The notes under the pieces: model-generated
Told to the model about the DNA's origin: nothing
The model's input: the letters and a program-made list of their open reading frames with translations, nothing else
The model's database searches: none
Shown: one piece after another, positions 47,201 to 58,683 of the stretch
Position numbering within the stretch: the first letter of the stretch is position 1
How the letters are laid out: every line of letters begins with the position of its first letter
Program-made: the position numbers and the translations under genes
NCBI RefSeq assembly: GCF_000208865.1
Contig: NC_018397.1
Span: forward strand, 3,935,748-3,999,747
Origin: Neospora caninum Liverpool
Taxonomy: Eukaryota; Apicomplexa; Conoidasida; Eucoccidiorida; Sarcocystidae
Reading direction: 5' to 3'
DNA: 64,000 bases

Positions 47201-47926
47201 CGACAACGGCGGAGAGCGAGGGGTAAACCTACAGGGACGTGTGCCCAAGAGCCACGCGAGAGAAAACAAGACAGAACGAGCTTCTATACACTCCGGGAAA
47301 ACACAGGAGGGCGTTCCTCTCCCATGCACATTCACACAAGAAGCAGAGCGGAAATCGCTTTTCGCTTGCAAATAAAGCAAGGGAAAGAGAAACCGAAAGC
47401 ACTCAAATGGGATAAAGACTACTCGGAGTCCCGCCAAGCGTCCGCACCCACTGTGGCGGTGCCCGGGGGGGTGTACATACACGTGAGTTCCCCGAGCTAT
47501 CCGCACAGTCTCCTCTTTTGCGAAGAGGACGTGGTCGCTCGTGTTTCCTTTCCAGTGTGCCGAGACGGCTTTCAGTGCCAAGATCGAACATTCGTCTGAA
47601 GCCGATTGAAGAAACTTGAAAAAATCCTTGTCCACTCTGCAGACAGAAAAAAGGAATCGCCGGTGAAAAATAGAATCTGGGACAGGTTTGCTCTCGCCCT
47701 TTCCCCCCCCCCCCCCCACCCCCCACCCCGAGCTTTTTCCTCTTCTCTTTCCATCTTTTCGTCTCCCGCCTCTCGTGTTTCCGCCTCTTCGCTCTAAAAC
47801 AGTCCCAGACATACGTCACCCTCGAACCCTCCGTCAACAAATCCCGTGTAAAGAATCGATCTCTTCTGGCTATTGTATCTCTGTCCTCTCTCTGCAGCTC
47901 TGTCTCCTCTCTCTGCTGTTCGGCAC
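44285..47926. other. Long spacer upstream of the myosin and downstream of SmG
   Basis: About 3.6 kb with no gene I can support. It must hold the myosin promoter and leader and the SmG 3' end. Contents seen: the 26-bp tandem repeat at 44501-44610, a 295-codon plus-strand ORF (46488-47375) without recognisable domains, and a C-rich run at 47703-47717. Confidence 0.55.
44501..44610. repeat. 26-bp tandem repeat, about four copies
   Basis: Unit GCCAGAGGATAAGAACACAG followed by GTGACA, repeated head to tail almost perfectly; the last copy decays to GTGACGGCCAGGGG. The unit length is not a multiple of three and copies touch without spacers, so it is neither a coding repeat nor CRISPR. It lies 200-330 bp upstream of the inferred myosin start codon, thus possibly in its leader or promoter. 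Confidence 0.95.
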
Positions 47927-48847
47927 TCACCACGTCCGGACTTTGTCAAGACACTCCCAGTACAGGATCGAGTTTCCGCGAACGACGACGAAGCCGATTT
48001 CGTTCGTTTCGGTGCCTCCGCTGTTGGCGGGGTTTGCGGGGTTCCCCTTCACCTCGACGGTGTTCTCTAGCACGATGTTCATGAAGGTGTCGTAGCCTCG
48101 CAGCACGCCGACGACGCGGCGCCCGCCGCTCAAGTGGACTGCGAAGGAGACAGCAGAGCAAGGAGACAGGACAGATCCCTGACTTGTTTACAGGGCGAGA
48201 GATCGAGCAGGCGAGAAATGAAAACAGAAACAGCTTCGAAAACGCCGGGGAGGGAACGCGCAGGAATGCCGCACGCCATGCCGCAGTTCACACATGTTTG
48301 CAACGCAGCGGGCTGCACGCAAACTGCGCGGGTGACACCGAAAAAGAGACAGAGAGGAACAGGAAACGCGGATTCGCAACGGCGCAGACAGAGTGTTGGA
48401 GGGTATCCAAAAAGGTGCAGAGAGGGCTTTTGTTTTTATGGAGGACGAGCCGCAAAGGACGCATGCAAAGGGCCGGCCGCACATCCTGCTGGAGCGGGTA
48501 TCGAAGCCGAAGAAATACCCAGGAAAGAGAAATAGAGAGACTCGGCAGCCTGGCGAAACGAAGCGAATGAGGAAGGAAAAGACAGATGACCCAGAGAACA
48601 GCGTAGAGACTCACGGTTTCTCCACCACCGGGGACACTCGGGGTTTTACGAGAGAAGAGAGAGGAGCAGAGGGCCCCCGAGAGTCCGAGAAGAACCAGAA
48701 GCGGAAAAGAAGACGGCAGTTGCTGCGAGGGACTTGCGTCCCGAGTGTGCGCTTTTTCGACTTCGAAATGTCCTTACCGTCGAGGCGCTTCTCCATGAAG
48801 CGGCGCAAGTCCGCCGCGGGACCAGCCTTGCCCATAACGCCCGGCAT
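47927..48847 (-). CDS. SNRPG: Small nuclear ribonucleoprotein G (Sm core protein)
   Basis: Member of the seven-subunit Sm ring on spliceosomal snRNAs. Two exons, 48847-48778 and 48138-47927, joined in phase 1 (GAC G|GTAAGG to CAG|TC CAC), giving 93 residues against about 76 in human. Exon 1 begins MPGVMGKAGPAADLRRFMEK, which matches the Sm-G N-terminal helix. Sm motif 1 reads LSGGRRVVGVLRGYDTFMNI, and Sm motif 2 reads IGFVVVRGNSILYWECL. The extra length is mainly a loop rich in Gly, Asn and Pro between the two motifs (KGNPANPANSGGTET). ATG context GCAACAATGC is normal for the group. Divergent from the zinc-finger gene. Confidence 0.96.
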
Positions 48848-50685
48848 TGTTGCAAGAGAAAGACGTGGAAACGCGGAGGGGCGAGAAAGACCCGGATTGA
48901 ACAGGGAAAGCGAAGGACACTTGGGGTTCCGTGTCAGGCGCAAAGACGAAAATGGGGTCGAGGGCAAACACGAGACGAAAGAGGAAGGGCGGAGTCTCGG
49001 GAGGACAGCTTCCGCTGCACACGCCTTTTGAGAGAGACAGGTGAAATCGGAACCTTTGCGCACAGAACAGACAAGGGAAGGGAAAACGGCACGGGCGTTT
49101 CAAGTGGAAGGAATCGAGGGCGTTCCGTCGGATGAAGGACCGGTCGACCGTTTTTCACGGGGAAAAAGGAGGAATCGCGATGGAACGACGGCTCGTGGAA
49201 CTCGCAGCTGTAGTGCCTGTCAGCACCTGCGTCGCGAGGAAAAGGGAAGCAAAGAAGTGAACAACAAAAGACGAGGTAGACCCGAAGAGGTGGGAGAGAC
49301 AGTTCTTTTTTCGTTCCGAGTAGGCGGCCGGAAAACGACTGCTGGTGATCCAGAAGCGTAACTTCACTTGGAAATGCTGCGAAAAGAAAGAGCAACCAAG
49401 TCCAACACCAAGTTCCTTTTCTTTCAGACAAAAAGAAAGTGAAGGGTGGTCAGGACATGTGAGCTATTTTGAAAAGACAGGAATATTCGTTCCACACCTC
49501 CACTTGTAATTGCGAGAAGAAAAGGAAACAAGACAGTGGAACAGAAATCCGTGCTTCTTCACACGCGTCGCCTCTCTCCTCTCAGATCTCTCTCGTTTCC
49601 TTTGTCTTTCGTCTTCACTTTTCTCGCGAAAGAGTCGCCTCACATCTCCCGCCCACAGAAACGGCGAACTGTTTCGCAGTGTTAGCCGCGCAAACGCCTC
49701 CCCCGTGTCGCACATGCACGCAGCATCTTTTCTTCTTCCTCCAACGGCAACTTCTGCTGAACTCATCCGCTCTTCGCTTTAAAAAAGCCTAGTTCCTCTT
49801 CAGCGTCTCCCTGCACACTCACCGCTTTCCTGTCTCGTCCTTTTCCTCCTTTTCATCCCGCTTTTTCGAGCCTCTCTCCGCTCCTCCACAACGGCTGTTG
49901 CTGGGAGAGCAGAGAAAAAAGTTGGCGACCCCACTGTGCATGCACAGTGACGTCGCGGAGTTGTGGTCGAGTATACGCCGATGTGGTGAAATCGCCGATT
50001 TCCAGGTTTGCTCGCAGTCTTCTCTCCTCTCTCGCAGCAACAGAACGAGAAACGGCTCGGAGCGGCGATCATTGGGAAGAAGAAACGGTCTTCATTGTCG
50101 TGTGGTGGAGTTCAGGTCGTGAAGCGACGAGAGCCGCCGGGATGTGAACAGAGTGACGCAGGTTTTCATTGCCTTTGACAGCCGCCTCGGTATTCCCGCT
50201 CGTCCACGCAGTGGCAAAACTTCGCTTTCCTCCCGTTCTTCCCGTTCGCCGCCCTCGCGCGTTCCTCAGCTCCTTCTCCTTCTCCACTTGTCACTCTCCG
50301 CGGATTGGTCATCTTCTCCAGAACGTCTTTGCGTTTTCCGCGACTGCCGCTCGCTGTGCTCCGAAAGAACGACGCTTTCGTCTCCCGCCTTGTCGCTGTT
50401 TCGCTGAACGCGGAGCCCCTCGGAGAAGACCAACTCGGTCGCGTGTGGTCGAGGCCTGTTATGTGCAAATTGCGCGCCTTCGCGTGGTAACCTATCCACC
50501 GTCCGCTGCGGCACTGGTGTCGCCGAACGACAGCCTGTCTGTTTTACGCAGATCTGCCTCACTTCGGCTTCGGCCTCTGTTGCAATCGCTGAAGCGTCGT
50601 TAAACGCATGCGCCTCGCTACGCGCTCAGGTGTACGCGAGGGGCGAGGACACGTCTGTGCTAACGGAAACCAGCAGTTCGTCAAG
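48848..50685. promoter_or_regulatory. Divergent promoter interval, SmG / zinc-finger gene
   Basis: 1.8 kb between two start codons pointing away from each other, with no supported gene. It contains the 18-bp perfect palindrome at 49932-49949 followed directly by TGACGTC-like sequence. Positions of transcription starts cannot be read from sequence. Confidence 0.4.
49932..49949. promoter_or_regulatory. 18-bp perfect palindrome with TGCATGC-type core
   Basis: CACTGTGCATGCACAGTG is its own reverse complement. The core GTGCATGCAC contains the TGCATGC element reported as over-represented in Toxoplasma promoters and resembles apicomplexan AP2-factor sites. It lies between two divergent housekeeping genes, about 740 bp from the zinc-finger start and 1.1 kb from the SmG start. 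Confidence 0.5.
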
Positions 50686-50838
50686 ATGGGAAAGGGAAGC
50701 AATGCATGCGTAAGTCCGAGAACAAATGGTCCGGAGTCTCTGCCAACGAGAAAGGAATGATCCTTCCATTGGAACGGAATCTCTCAACAAGACGCGTCGC
50801 CGTGCGTGTCTCCACATTTACCATGATAAATCTACGCA

Positions 50839-50874
<36 letters not shown>

Positions 50875-52092
50875 AAGCATATAGATAGGTAGATAGATAG
50901 ATAGATAGATATAGGGGATATCTGCATTTGAATGCAACTGTTTGACACATGTGGATGCAGATGTGTGGAAGGATTGACGCAGTCACCACGCTTTGCAGTA
51001 CGGCGTTAAATGAATCGCAGTTGAAAAGATTGAAACGCACAGATTTAGAGGGAGGCGTTAAAAAACAGTCCTTTTTTTCGTTTGGTTTTTTCTTCAGCAA
51101 CTCAGTGTGAACTGAAGCGGGAACGGTTGAATATCTTTTGTTTGGTAGTTGCGTGTAAGGGATTGAGGAACAGCGACGCTCGGCGAAAAGGGGTTCCAAG
51201 TCCTCTCCGGAAGGTGTAACAGCTTCCAAGAAAGATCGTCTGAAGGCACGTTTCTTCGCTCTCGTCTCCAAAAAAACGCGCGAGGTGTCGCCTGTGTTTC
51301 GCTTTTCTTCCTGGATTTTCGCAGAAGAAAAACACTGCGCGCGCTCGCGCAGACGAGGCCAAGACGAAAGAGCCGAAGTCGCAGTTGAAGTCGAACCAGG
51401 CAGCCATGTCCATCAAGTGCAAAGTACGTTCTCTCTTTTTGCGAGAAAGCGGTTGACAGATGGGAGTCGAGGTCTTTGTGTGCTTGCGAGTATTCAGGAG
51501 GCTTAAAAGCCCAGCAGTTGTGTTGTTTTCCACACCAGTAGAATCAACCAGAGCGTGAACCTGGAAAGTCTCCGAGGTAGAGTTTCGTCCAGTCCAAAAA
51601 AAGGGGAAAAACACACTGTTCGTCACCTTCCTATCGCCCTTTCAAAGTACACAGTTACGCAAATGTACATAGACTAAGGCGAAATCCACAACTAGATTGG
51701 TATACATGGTCACGTGTTTCTCATTTTCGTTGGGATTTCCTGGGGAGGAGGATCGAGATGTCTTCAGTTTTTTGTGTCGCTGTGTCTCCTTTTGGAGTTG
51801 ACTGTTCTCGCGAGCGGCGCGTCTAGGTTCCGTTTTTTCTGTTTATCAGGGGCTCCGTTAGTCTTCTCGTGCATCGAAGTCGGTGTTTCACTGCTGCCGG
51901 GATCACACCCTCGTGACAATGCTTTTCTGCGAAAAGCGATGCTCAGCTCTCTTCCGCTCCGTTTCTGCTTTTTTTCTTCAGATCTGCATGCAGCCGTTTA
52001 TGAAAACGCAGAGCGTGGCGCAGCTGAACGAGCATGCAACGAACAAGCACAACAAGACCGTCGCGGAGTGCTTCCCAGACATGACCAGCTGA
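50686..52092 (+). CDS. Small zinc-finger protein, At2g23090-like family
   Basis: 77 residues in three exons: 50686-50709 (MGKGSNAC), 51325-51423 and 51982-52092, all joined in phase 0. The protein has a basic N-terminus (KKNTARARADEAKTKEPKSQ), the family signature LKSNQAAMSIKCKICMQPFM, and then LNEHATNKHNKTVAECFPDM. The Cys-x2-Cys and His-x4-His pattern forms one zinc site split across exons 2 and 3. Length and layout match the widespread eukaryotic At2g23090-like proteins (N-terminal 4F5/SERF-like part plus zinc finger). Their biochemical role is poorly known, so I give no function. Exon 1 carries only eight residues; it was chosen because the MGKGSN start is typical of the family and the donor GTAAGT follows at once. 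Confidence 0.9.
50840..50920. repeat. (TA)n and TAGA microsatellite, zinc-finger gene intron 1
   Basis: A 33-bp AT run (50840-50872) followed by AGATAGGTAGATAGATAGATAG-type repeat to about 50911, inside the intron 50710-51324. Confidence 0.94.
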
Positions 52093-54862
52093 GCATGGGC
52101 GTCGTTCGTTGACAGACGCGGGTTCCCGAGAAAGCAGAAAGTGTAGACGAGAGAGAGCCAGACACTCGAGCAGCCAGTTTTGCGCGTGACGCCAGACAGC
52201 GAAGAACGCATAGCTGTCCAGGCTCTGTGGCGAGGGCTCGGACGTTTAGTGACGCCAGAAATAAATCCAGTCGAGCGCTGTCACGTGCATGCACAGCAGC
52301 GCCACTGAAAAGAGGGACTCTGCGAAGCAAACAAGAGGTTGGAAACTTGTCAATTTCCCACACTGTGTTGTTGAGGGGGAAGGCTGCTTGAGAGAACGAG
52401 GTGCGATAGCGAACGGGACGGGCGTATTTTGGAAAGGCGGCCGGAAGTCGAATGAAGCAGCCGGATGTCGGATGTGTAGCCTGGACAGAATGGACCTCGA
52501 GGTCGCCGCGCATTCGCTGCGCATGTGCAAACTGTGTTTTCTGCATTCGGTTCCTCCACCTGCCGCCTATCCGTGTGGACCAGCGGGGCCACGAACAACC
52601 AACCGACGCCTCCGTAGGCAGGCCGGTGTAACTTTGTTGTGACGCTACCGCAACGCACATGAAACCCAGCCTCACCGTGCAGCTTCCATGGTCCAGTCCG
52701 CACAGTCCAAGGAAGGATCCACATATATATAAGTCTGTATGTCGAAGCATGCACGTCTGTGCACATTTGAATGGTGCCAGCTAAAACGCCATTGGACTTT
52801 TCGCCTCGCAGGTCGTAAACGCGTCTTGTTTGCGGGGTGCGGCAAGCGCAGAATTCCTGACACCGTCCGGTGGAAATGGTAGTGCAGTGACGCACTGTGA
52901 GATTTGCGAAGACGCAAAGACTGTTGGTAGCGGCAGTGCAGAGTGTCGCGCACAATGCAGCTCTTCTGCATGGAGAACTGGTAACTGTATAAGGCAGGTG
53001 AACCGACACGGACAAATACCGACCGAGAAAACGAGAGCAGAAAGTGGAAGAAGAGGAGAGGCAACGAGCTCTTCACAAAGCAACTTCTTGTTTTTAAACG
53101 CATGGTGTGCTAAGAATTCCTCGTAGTTCTCCACCAAGACAGAAACAGGCACGAACTCCGTGGTTGCACGGGAGACCGGCAACGGTCTATCGTCGCCCTT
53201 TGACTGGCACGTGGGCGCATCGAAATTCGTGGCAATACCGTCAATGTCTCGCTTGTGCGTGGCTTTGAGTTCGTCGTGCGCGGAATCAAGAAGTGCTGCC
53301 AAACCATGAAAGCAACTCTACACATTAGCGGTACGCGAAGTATATACATTCATACGTGCATACATGCAGGGAAGAACCCTGTCTTGAGGTAAAATAGGAG
53401 CGGTGTATATGAGGGGGGGGGGGGGGGGGGATGACCATAGTGATAACAGGCATCTACATTCAGAGACCGCTTTTTGATTCGGCGGAGTTGAGCCGGGAGC
53501 AGCCCAGAGGCACCGATTCCATTTCGATGAAAACAGAAAGCTTGCTTAATTCTTGCGGCCGCCCGCTTTTCGCCGCAAGTCAAAGGTTCTCTGAGTTCTA
53601 TTGTTTTCGCGCTTGAAAGAAGAGCTGCAAAGTGTTGTCAGCGTAGATAAGTGTGGCGTGTTCTCTGCCCGGCGTTGCCTCATCCTCTGGAGTTTCATTT
53701 GCTGTGCCACCGTGAAAGAGCCCTTGGAGTTGTCTCCTTTTTCTTTCTTGAGTAGAGCCAAAACAGTGGGACACTAAATAGACTTTGCATGCTTCCCTTT
53801 GGATCTTCGGGGCAACTCTCCAGGAGTGGAGCTCTCAGCCGCGTATGTTTTGTAGATCGGTTTTGGATGGCTAACCGCCAGAGACAATAGAGAGCTGCCG
53901 AGGTCCAGGAAAAAAGAAGACGGGCGTCTGTCAAGTGATTTGGTACCCGTTCGTGTTTCTTAGAGATGAGGAACAACGCCATCTCGACTTAACAGAAATG
54001 TAACTGGATGAGGCGGAGCCCCCCCTGTGTATCCTAGAATACATCTTGGGCGGGCTTCCTTGTCTGAATGTGTGGGGAGGAAGGAGTGAAAACTGGTAGC
54101 TATTCTTGAGAAATGCAGACCAAGGTCCATAGTTCGACCAAACCTTCATGAAAGGATGGGTCCTTCTATTTGGCTCCTCTGTTAATGTGATGACGCTTGT
54201 TCCCGGCCGCTGTGTCGGTTCCCAACGCGTGTGCAACGTGTCTTCCCTTCGTGAGTTTTTTCGTTTTTTCGCAAAAAAATGAGGTACCAGAACAACGACT
54301 ACGAAGCTGTACTTTCGAACATCTATGCCGCGTTGCCTTTTTCCAAAAAGAAGCTGTTAGAAGAACGGCCCGGTGAAATGGGGCACTGAATGCTAGGGCG
54401 CACCCGCGAACATCTTGTTGAATATCTGCCCACGGAAGAAGCAGAACAACTTCGTTTCTCTCGAGCCGTCGCCCCGATGAGAGTCTAGCAAACCAACACC
54501 AGCCTTGCGGGGCATCTCGGTAGTAAGAAACTCCTCTGAAGCTTTGGAGGCTCGGAAAAGCGACGACAGCGGTTGCCTTTCTCGCTAGTGTGCTCAAGCT
54601 GTCGCCACAACGAAAATCCTATCCGTATCTGTCCCTCTCTCACCCTCTACCCTCTCTGACCCTCTGTGCGCCCGCATTTGCGGGGAGGAATTTCGATTTC
54701 AATGCATGCGTTGGCCACGCGTGTCCCCTACTGTGATAGAGCTACGAATATGCCACGCCTCCAGCAAGTGGATCCCTGGGGTTCAGTCTGTCCTGTTGTT
54801 CTTTTTTTGCGCTTTTTGCTTCTGTTCCGATAGTCCGCAACCGTTTCCCTTCTTTCTACACA
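52093..54862. other. Spacer between the zinc-finger gene and RPL7
   Basis: 2.8 kb without a firm gene. It contains a coding-like minus-strand segment at about 53060-53295 (listed separately) and an 18-bp G run at 53413-53430. The rest, including the last kilobase that should hold the RPL7 promoter, shows nothing I can name. Confidence 0.5.
53060..53295 (-). CDS. Orphan coding-like exon, unidentified
   Basis: A minus-strand open stretch beginning right after an acceptor-like GTTTGGCAG (exon start 53295) and reading LLDSAHDELKATHKRDIDGI, then a region with TTEFVPVSVLVENYEEFLAH and FKNKKLLCEEL. Composition, charge pattern and lack of low complexity look like real protein. There is no in-frame ATG near its start and an in-frame stop lies shortly upstream, so it could only be an internal exon. 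I found no convincing partner exon or donor. It may be an exon of an unmodelled minus-strand gene, or a pseudogene remnant. Confidence 0.3.
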
Positions 54863-57800
54863 ATGGCGGTAAGTCATTTTCCCCGGAGAAAATCCACCGT
54901 TTCGTTTTCGGGAGGGGCTAACGTTCTTCGCCCAGGCGTGCGCGCGCGATCGGCCCGTTTAGGGACGAAGGAAATATCGCGGATTCTGAGTTTTCTTAAC
55001 ACAGGGGAGACATCGTTCACAGATGTCGAAACTTTTTCGTTATCGTTGCCGTGGAAGCCTGAAGTCTGCGCCACGCCGTCGGCATGTGCGCAGAGAGAAA
55101 TCTCCGCGGTGTATGTACACTCCCCCCACAGTGTCGTTTCATGGGGCCTCTCGGTCGTCGATTTCTTTGTGTTGAGCTGTTCCCGGTCGATCCAATGTTC
55201 AACATTTCCCCGCTATCTGTGTCTTTTTTTCAAAACACGTGCCTGACAAAAAATTGCACTGCGTTGGAGAGATGCTCCCCCGTTGCATAACCTCATCGGC
55301 GGCGGTATCTGGGTTGTTCCTCACGACCGCGCATGCTGTGAATGAATTACCATCCTATTCGGGGTGTATTTCTTAATTGTCAGGTCGAAAAGAAGGACGT
55401 ATCTGACTTTGCTCCTTGGGTGAATTTTGTGCGCGTCGGAAGCCCAGTTTTGTGCTCAGAATCGAGATGCGTATTTGATGCTGTTGAGTGGAGGCGGCAG
55501 GTCATGCTGCGTACGCATGTGGATCTGCAGCGAGTGTGGAGTACCGGAATTACTTTTCCATGAAAGTGTTTCGTTGCTGAGAGTTTTGAACCCAAACCAA
55601 AATTATCTTTGTTCAGTGTATGCCAGTGTGCCCACTGCGCTGCCCGGGGCCTCTTACCCAAGGTGCTAACTGCATATGCGCGCAGGTCGTTGATGAAGCC
55701 ATGCACGCTAGACGATTTCGACGGGTTTCTCTTTGTGGTTTTGCGACACCTCAGTTTCGAATCGGTGATGTGTGTTGATGGGTCTGTACCCCTGGGTCTC
55801 CCGTACTGTTACGTGTTCTCCGTTCGTTGGTTTGCGCCTGCATTGAACGTATTCGGTCTGTGCATAGTGACCAGATCGCGTGTGCTCGCGTCGGATATCC
55901 TTTAAATTTAGAGTAATCTCCGAGCTTCACGGCGAAGGAGGGAGGGAGTTTGTGCCGTAGGGTGGGCGATTGCGATCTGAGGGGGCCTGTCCTGGTTCAG
56001 CAGTGTATTCATTTGAAACATCTTGTTATTTGTTGATTCGCCTTTCGTTTCTCTGGCCGGAGGTTTCTCTCCGCAGGAGGCGGAAGTGGTGCGTTTGGCG
56101 TGTGTTGATGCGACGGAACCCACTGTACACGGTTTTGCTTAGGGCGACGTAGACATGCTGCCATGTGCCCTTCGAATGTATATCTAGTTGGCTAGTTTCG
56201 CGTGTCCGTGTCTGGTGGGTGTTGCCTTTTTAGGACCGGTACTCTGTGAAGCTCCTGCGGCCCATGGAGGGTGTCCCCGTCCCCGAGCGGACCAAGACAA
56301 AGATCGCCCGGGACGTGAAGCTCCTCGACAAGATGAAGAAGGCGAAGGAAGCCCGCGCAAAGGTGGGTGCAAGGAAGCAAGCGGGTGGTGGTCTATGGGC
56401 TTTGAAGATAGTTATCTTCTCACGTACACATCCATTTATATGGGGCTCTAGGTTTTCGGTTTGTATACGAGTCCCGGTTTCCTGAGCAGTGGGGCAATTT
56501 CCGTAGCGCTGTCCTCACTCTGCGTGGCTATTGTTACCCACGCTTGCGGCATTCAGTGGTGCTGCCTCTCCAACGGGGAAGCCCATGTGTATGGAAAGCG
56601 CAGGGAAGAGGTAGACGATCCGGCGGACGGCCGCTAGAGATCCTCGCGAATGCGGACAAAACAATCCACTTCTGTGTGTGTTTGCAACTCCCCTGCTCTC
56701 CCTCTACAGAAGGTACATGCACAGCGTCATGCGCTCAAGATGAGGACGTACAAGTATGTGAGCGAGTACAGGAAGGAGAGAGAGAACCTCATCAAGCTGA
56801 GACGCGAGGCCAAGGCCAAGGGTGAGATTTCCACCAAACAAAAGATAGTTCCTTGAAACGCGTTCTGAACTTTGTCACGAAAAGTGTCTCACTGCGAATG
56901 ATGGCTGTTTGTGATGTTTCACGAGGTAGAAAGTGTCTTCATTTGTGTCGCACGTCGCACTAGTGGTAGACGGCTCAGCGTTGATACGCCGACCTTTAAG
57001 GAAACCAAATTTTATCTTCTTAGAGAGATCCCGTGTGTGCCATATTTTACATATCTGTTTTCCGTGTCTTCTGTATGAAGGAGTGTCTCTGTAGATGCTT
57101 ACGGCTTCGTGTCGGCAACCGATTGTCTACCCTGCTCTGCGTGCGGACTGTACGGTCGTCTTCACCGAATATAAGACGTAGCAGTAGTTTGTGTGTCTGA
57201 ACTGAGTTCGTCTTCCTATTGCTTCCACGTAGTGGCCTTCATACTACACCATACCTGCGGTATCCGCCTGCGTTGCCTCCACTTGTCGCTTGTTTTGCAA
57301 GCATATAGATATCAACGTCTGAATGTTTACGCATTAGCGTGCACGTGTGTGGAACATGGTATACATGTGGACAACTCTTTGCATCTGAGGTCGTGAGCAT
57401 GTTTAGATTCGCGTGAGGATGACAAGCACATATCGACGGAGTTCTGAGGAATGCTGTCGAATTATATTTCCAATCGCTTACTGATCCGCGACGCCTTTGT
57501 GTTCAATTATTGCCGGTAGCGTTTTTTCTCGCGTGTGCTGTCTCACCGTCCGTCGTCGGCTGTGCACTGCATCGCGTTGGTGACCGTTCCGTCTGGGCCT
57601 GTCAATGAGCTTTGTCTGGATATGCGCGCGGAGGTTGAATGCTCCATTGGCCGAGAGTGTGCCGCCCTTCAGGTGCTTCTTTTCCGTCTGGTTCTTCTGG
57701 CTTTCCGTATCTGTATTGCTTTGAACCTGTATCCAGATCTCTAAAATTACGTAATTGCACGGTTCTCGTGGCTTTCTCTGTAGGTTTCTATGTGTGTATG

Positions 57801-58683
57801 CCTCAGAGTCGATGTGGTCTTGGATTCGTCTTGTGACAGCTTCGTCCACAGGGGCGTCCCATGTCGCTGTTTTGTTGCGTCTTTCCAGGAGGCTTTTACA
57901 AGGATCCCGAGGCCAAGGTGATCCTGGCCACCCGCATCAAGGGTATCAACAAGCTTGCTCCCAAGCCGAAGATGATTCTGCGCCTCTTTCGGTTGCGTCA
58001 GCTCCACAACGCGGTCTTCATCAAGGTCAACAAGGCCACCATTGAAATGTTGAAGGCTGTCCAGCCCTTCATCACCTACGGCTACCCGACCCTGAAAACA
58101 GTGCGCCAGCTCGTCTACAAGCGTGGCTACGGTACGCAAATCTACAGTAAAAAAGATGCTTTTCTATATGGGTCTACGCATCCGTATGCAGTCTCCTGTA
58201 CATAGATATATATATGTATAGGTGTGTACTAAGTTCTAGATGTGTATAAAACGCTGGTAGGCAGGCGTGGAGTTGTGTAGGGATTGGGAGTTGGAGACCT
58301 ATTGCGTACGCTTTCTTGTGATTGGCTATACTCCGTGGCAGCAACGGCAAAAGCGATGGTGCAACTTTGCAACGGTTTTTCTGCATGCGTTTGCAGCCAA
58401 GGTCGGCAAACCCGGCGCCCACTCGCGCATCCGCCTTCAGGCGAATGACATCGTCTCGGAGCATTTGGGAAAGTACGGCATTCATGGGGTCGAGGACCTC
58501 GTCCACGAAATCTACACGTGCGGTCCGTACTTCAAGCAGGCGAACAACTTCCTGTGGCCGTTTAAGCTCAGCTCTCCCCGCAAGGGCTTCAAGAGCAAGC
58601 GCCACGGCTACAACGAGCCCCGCAAGGGAGACTGGGGCAACAGAGAGGAAATGATCAACGAGTTGGTTCAGAGAATGATCTAA
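54863..58683 (+). CDS. RPL7: 60S ribosomal protein L7 (uL30)
   Basis: Component of the large cytosolic ribosomal subunit, 258 residues. Exons: 54863-54868 (only Met-Ala), 56234-56362, 56710-56821, 57889-58131 and 58397-58683; every junction phase agrees. The basic N-terminal helix ([40 protein letters not shown]) is followed by the uL30 fold: [60 protein letters not shown]. The C-terminal eukaryote-specific part contains [39 protein letters not shown] and a terminal NELVQRMI. The ATG sits in an ACACAATGG context. A two-codon first exon followed by a 1.4-kb intron is common for ribosomal protein genes, whose first intron often carries regulatory sequence. Confidence 0.98.

Noticed and set aside
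47102..47812. 236-codon minus-strand ORF downstream of SmG
   Set aside because: It overlaps simple-sequence G/C tracts, has no domain or splice support, and an equally long ORF exists on the other strand.
55342..55563. Open frame in RPL7 intron 1 after an acceptor-like ATTGTCAG
   Set aside because: It could be inserted in phase, but it has no L7 similarity and the two-codon exon joins directly to the conserved exon 2; kept as intron.
55680..56110. TGATGA-like boxes in RPL7 intron 1 as a possible box C/D snoRNA
   Set aside because: No correctly spaced CTGA box or terminal stem was found by eye.
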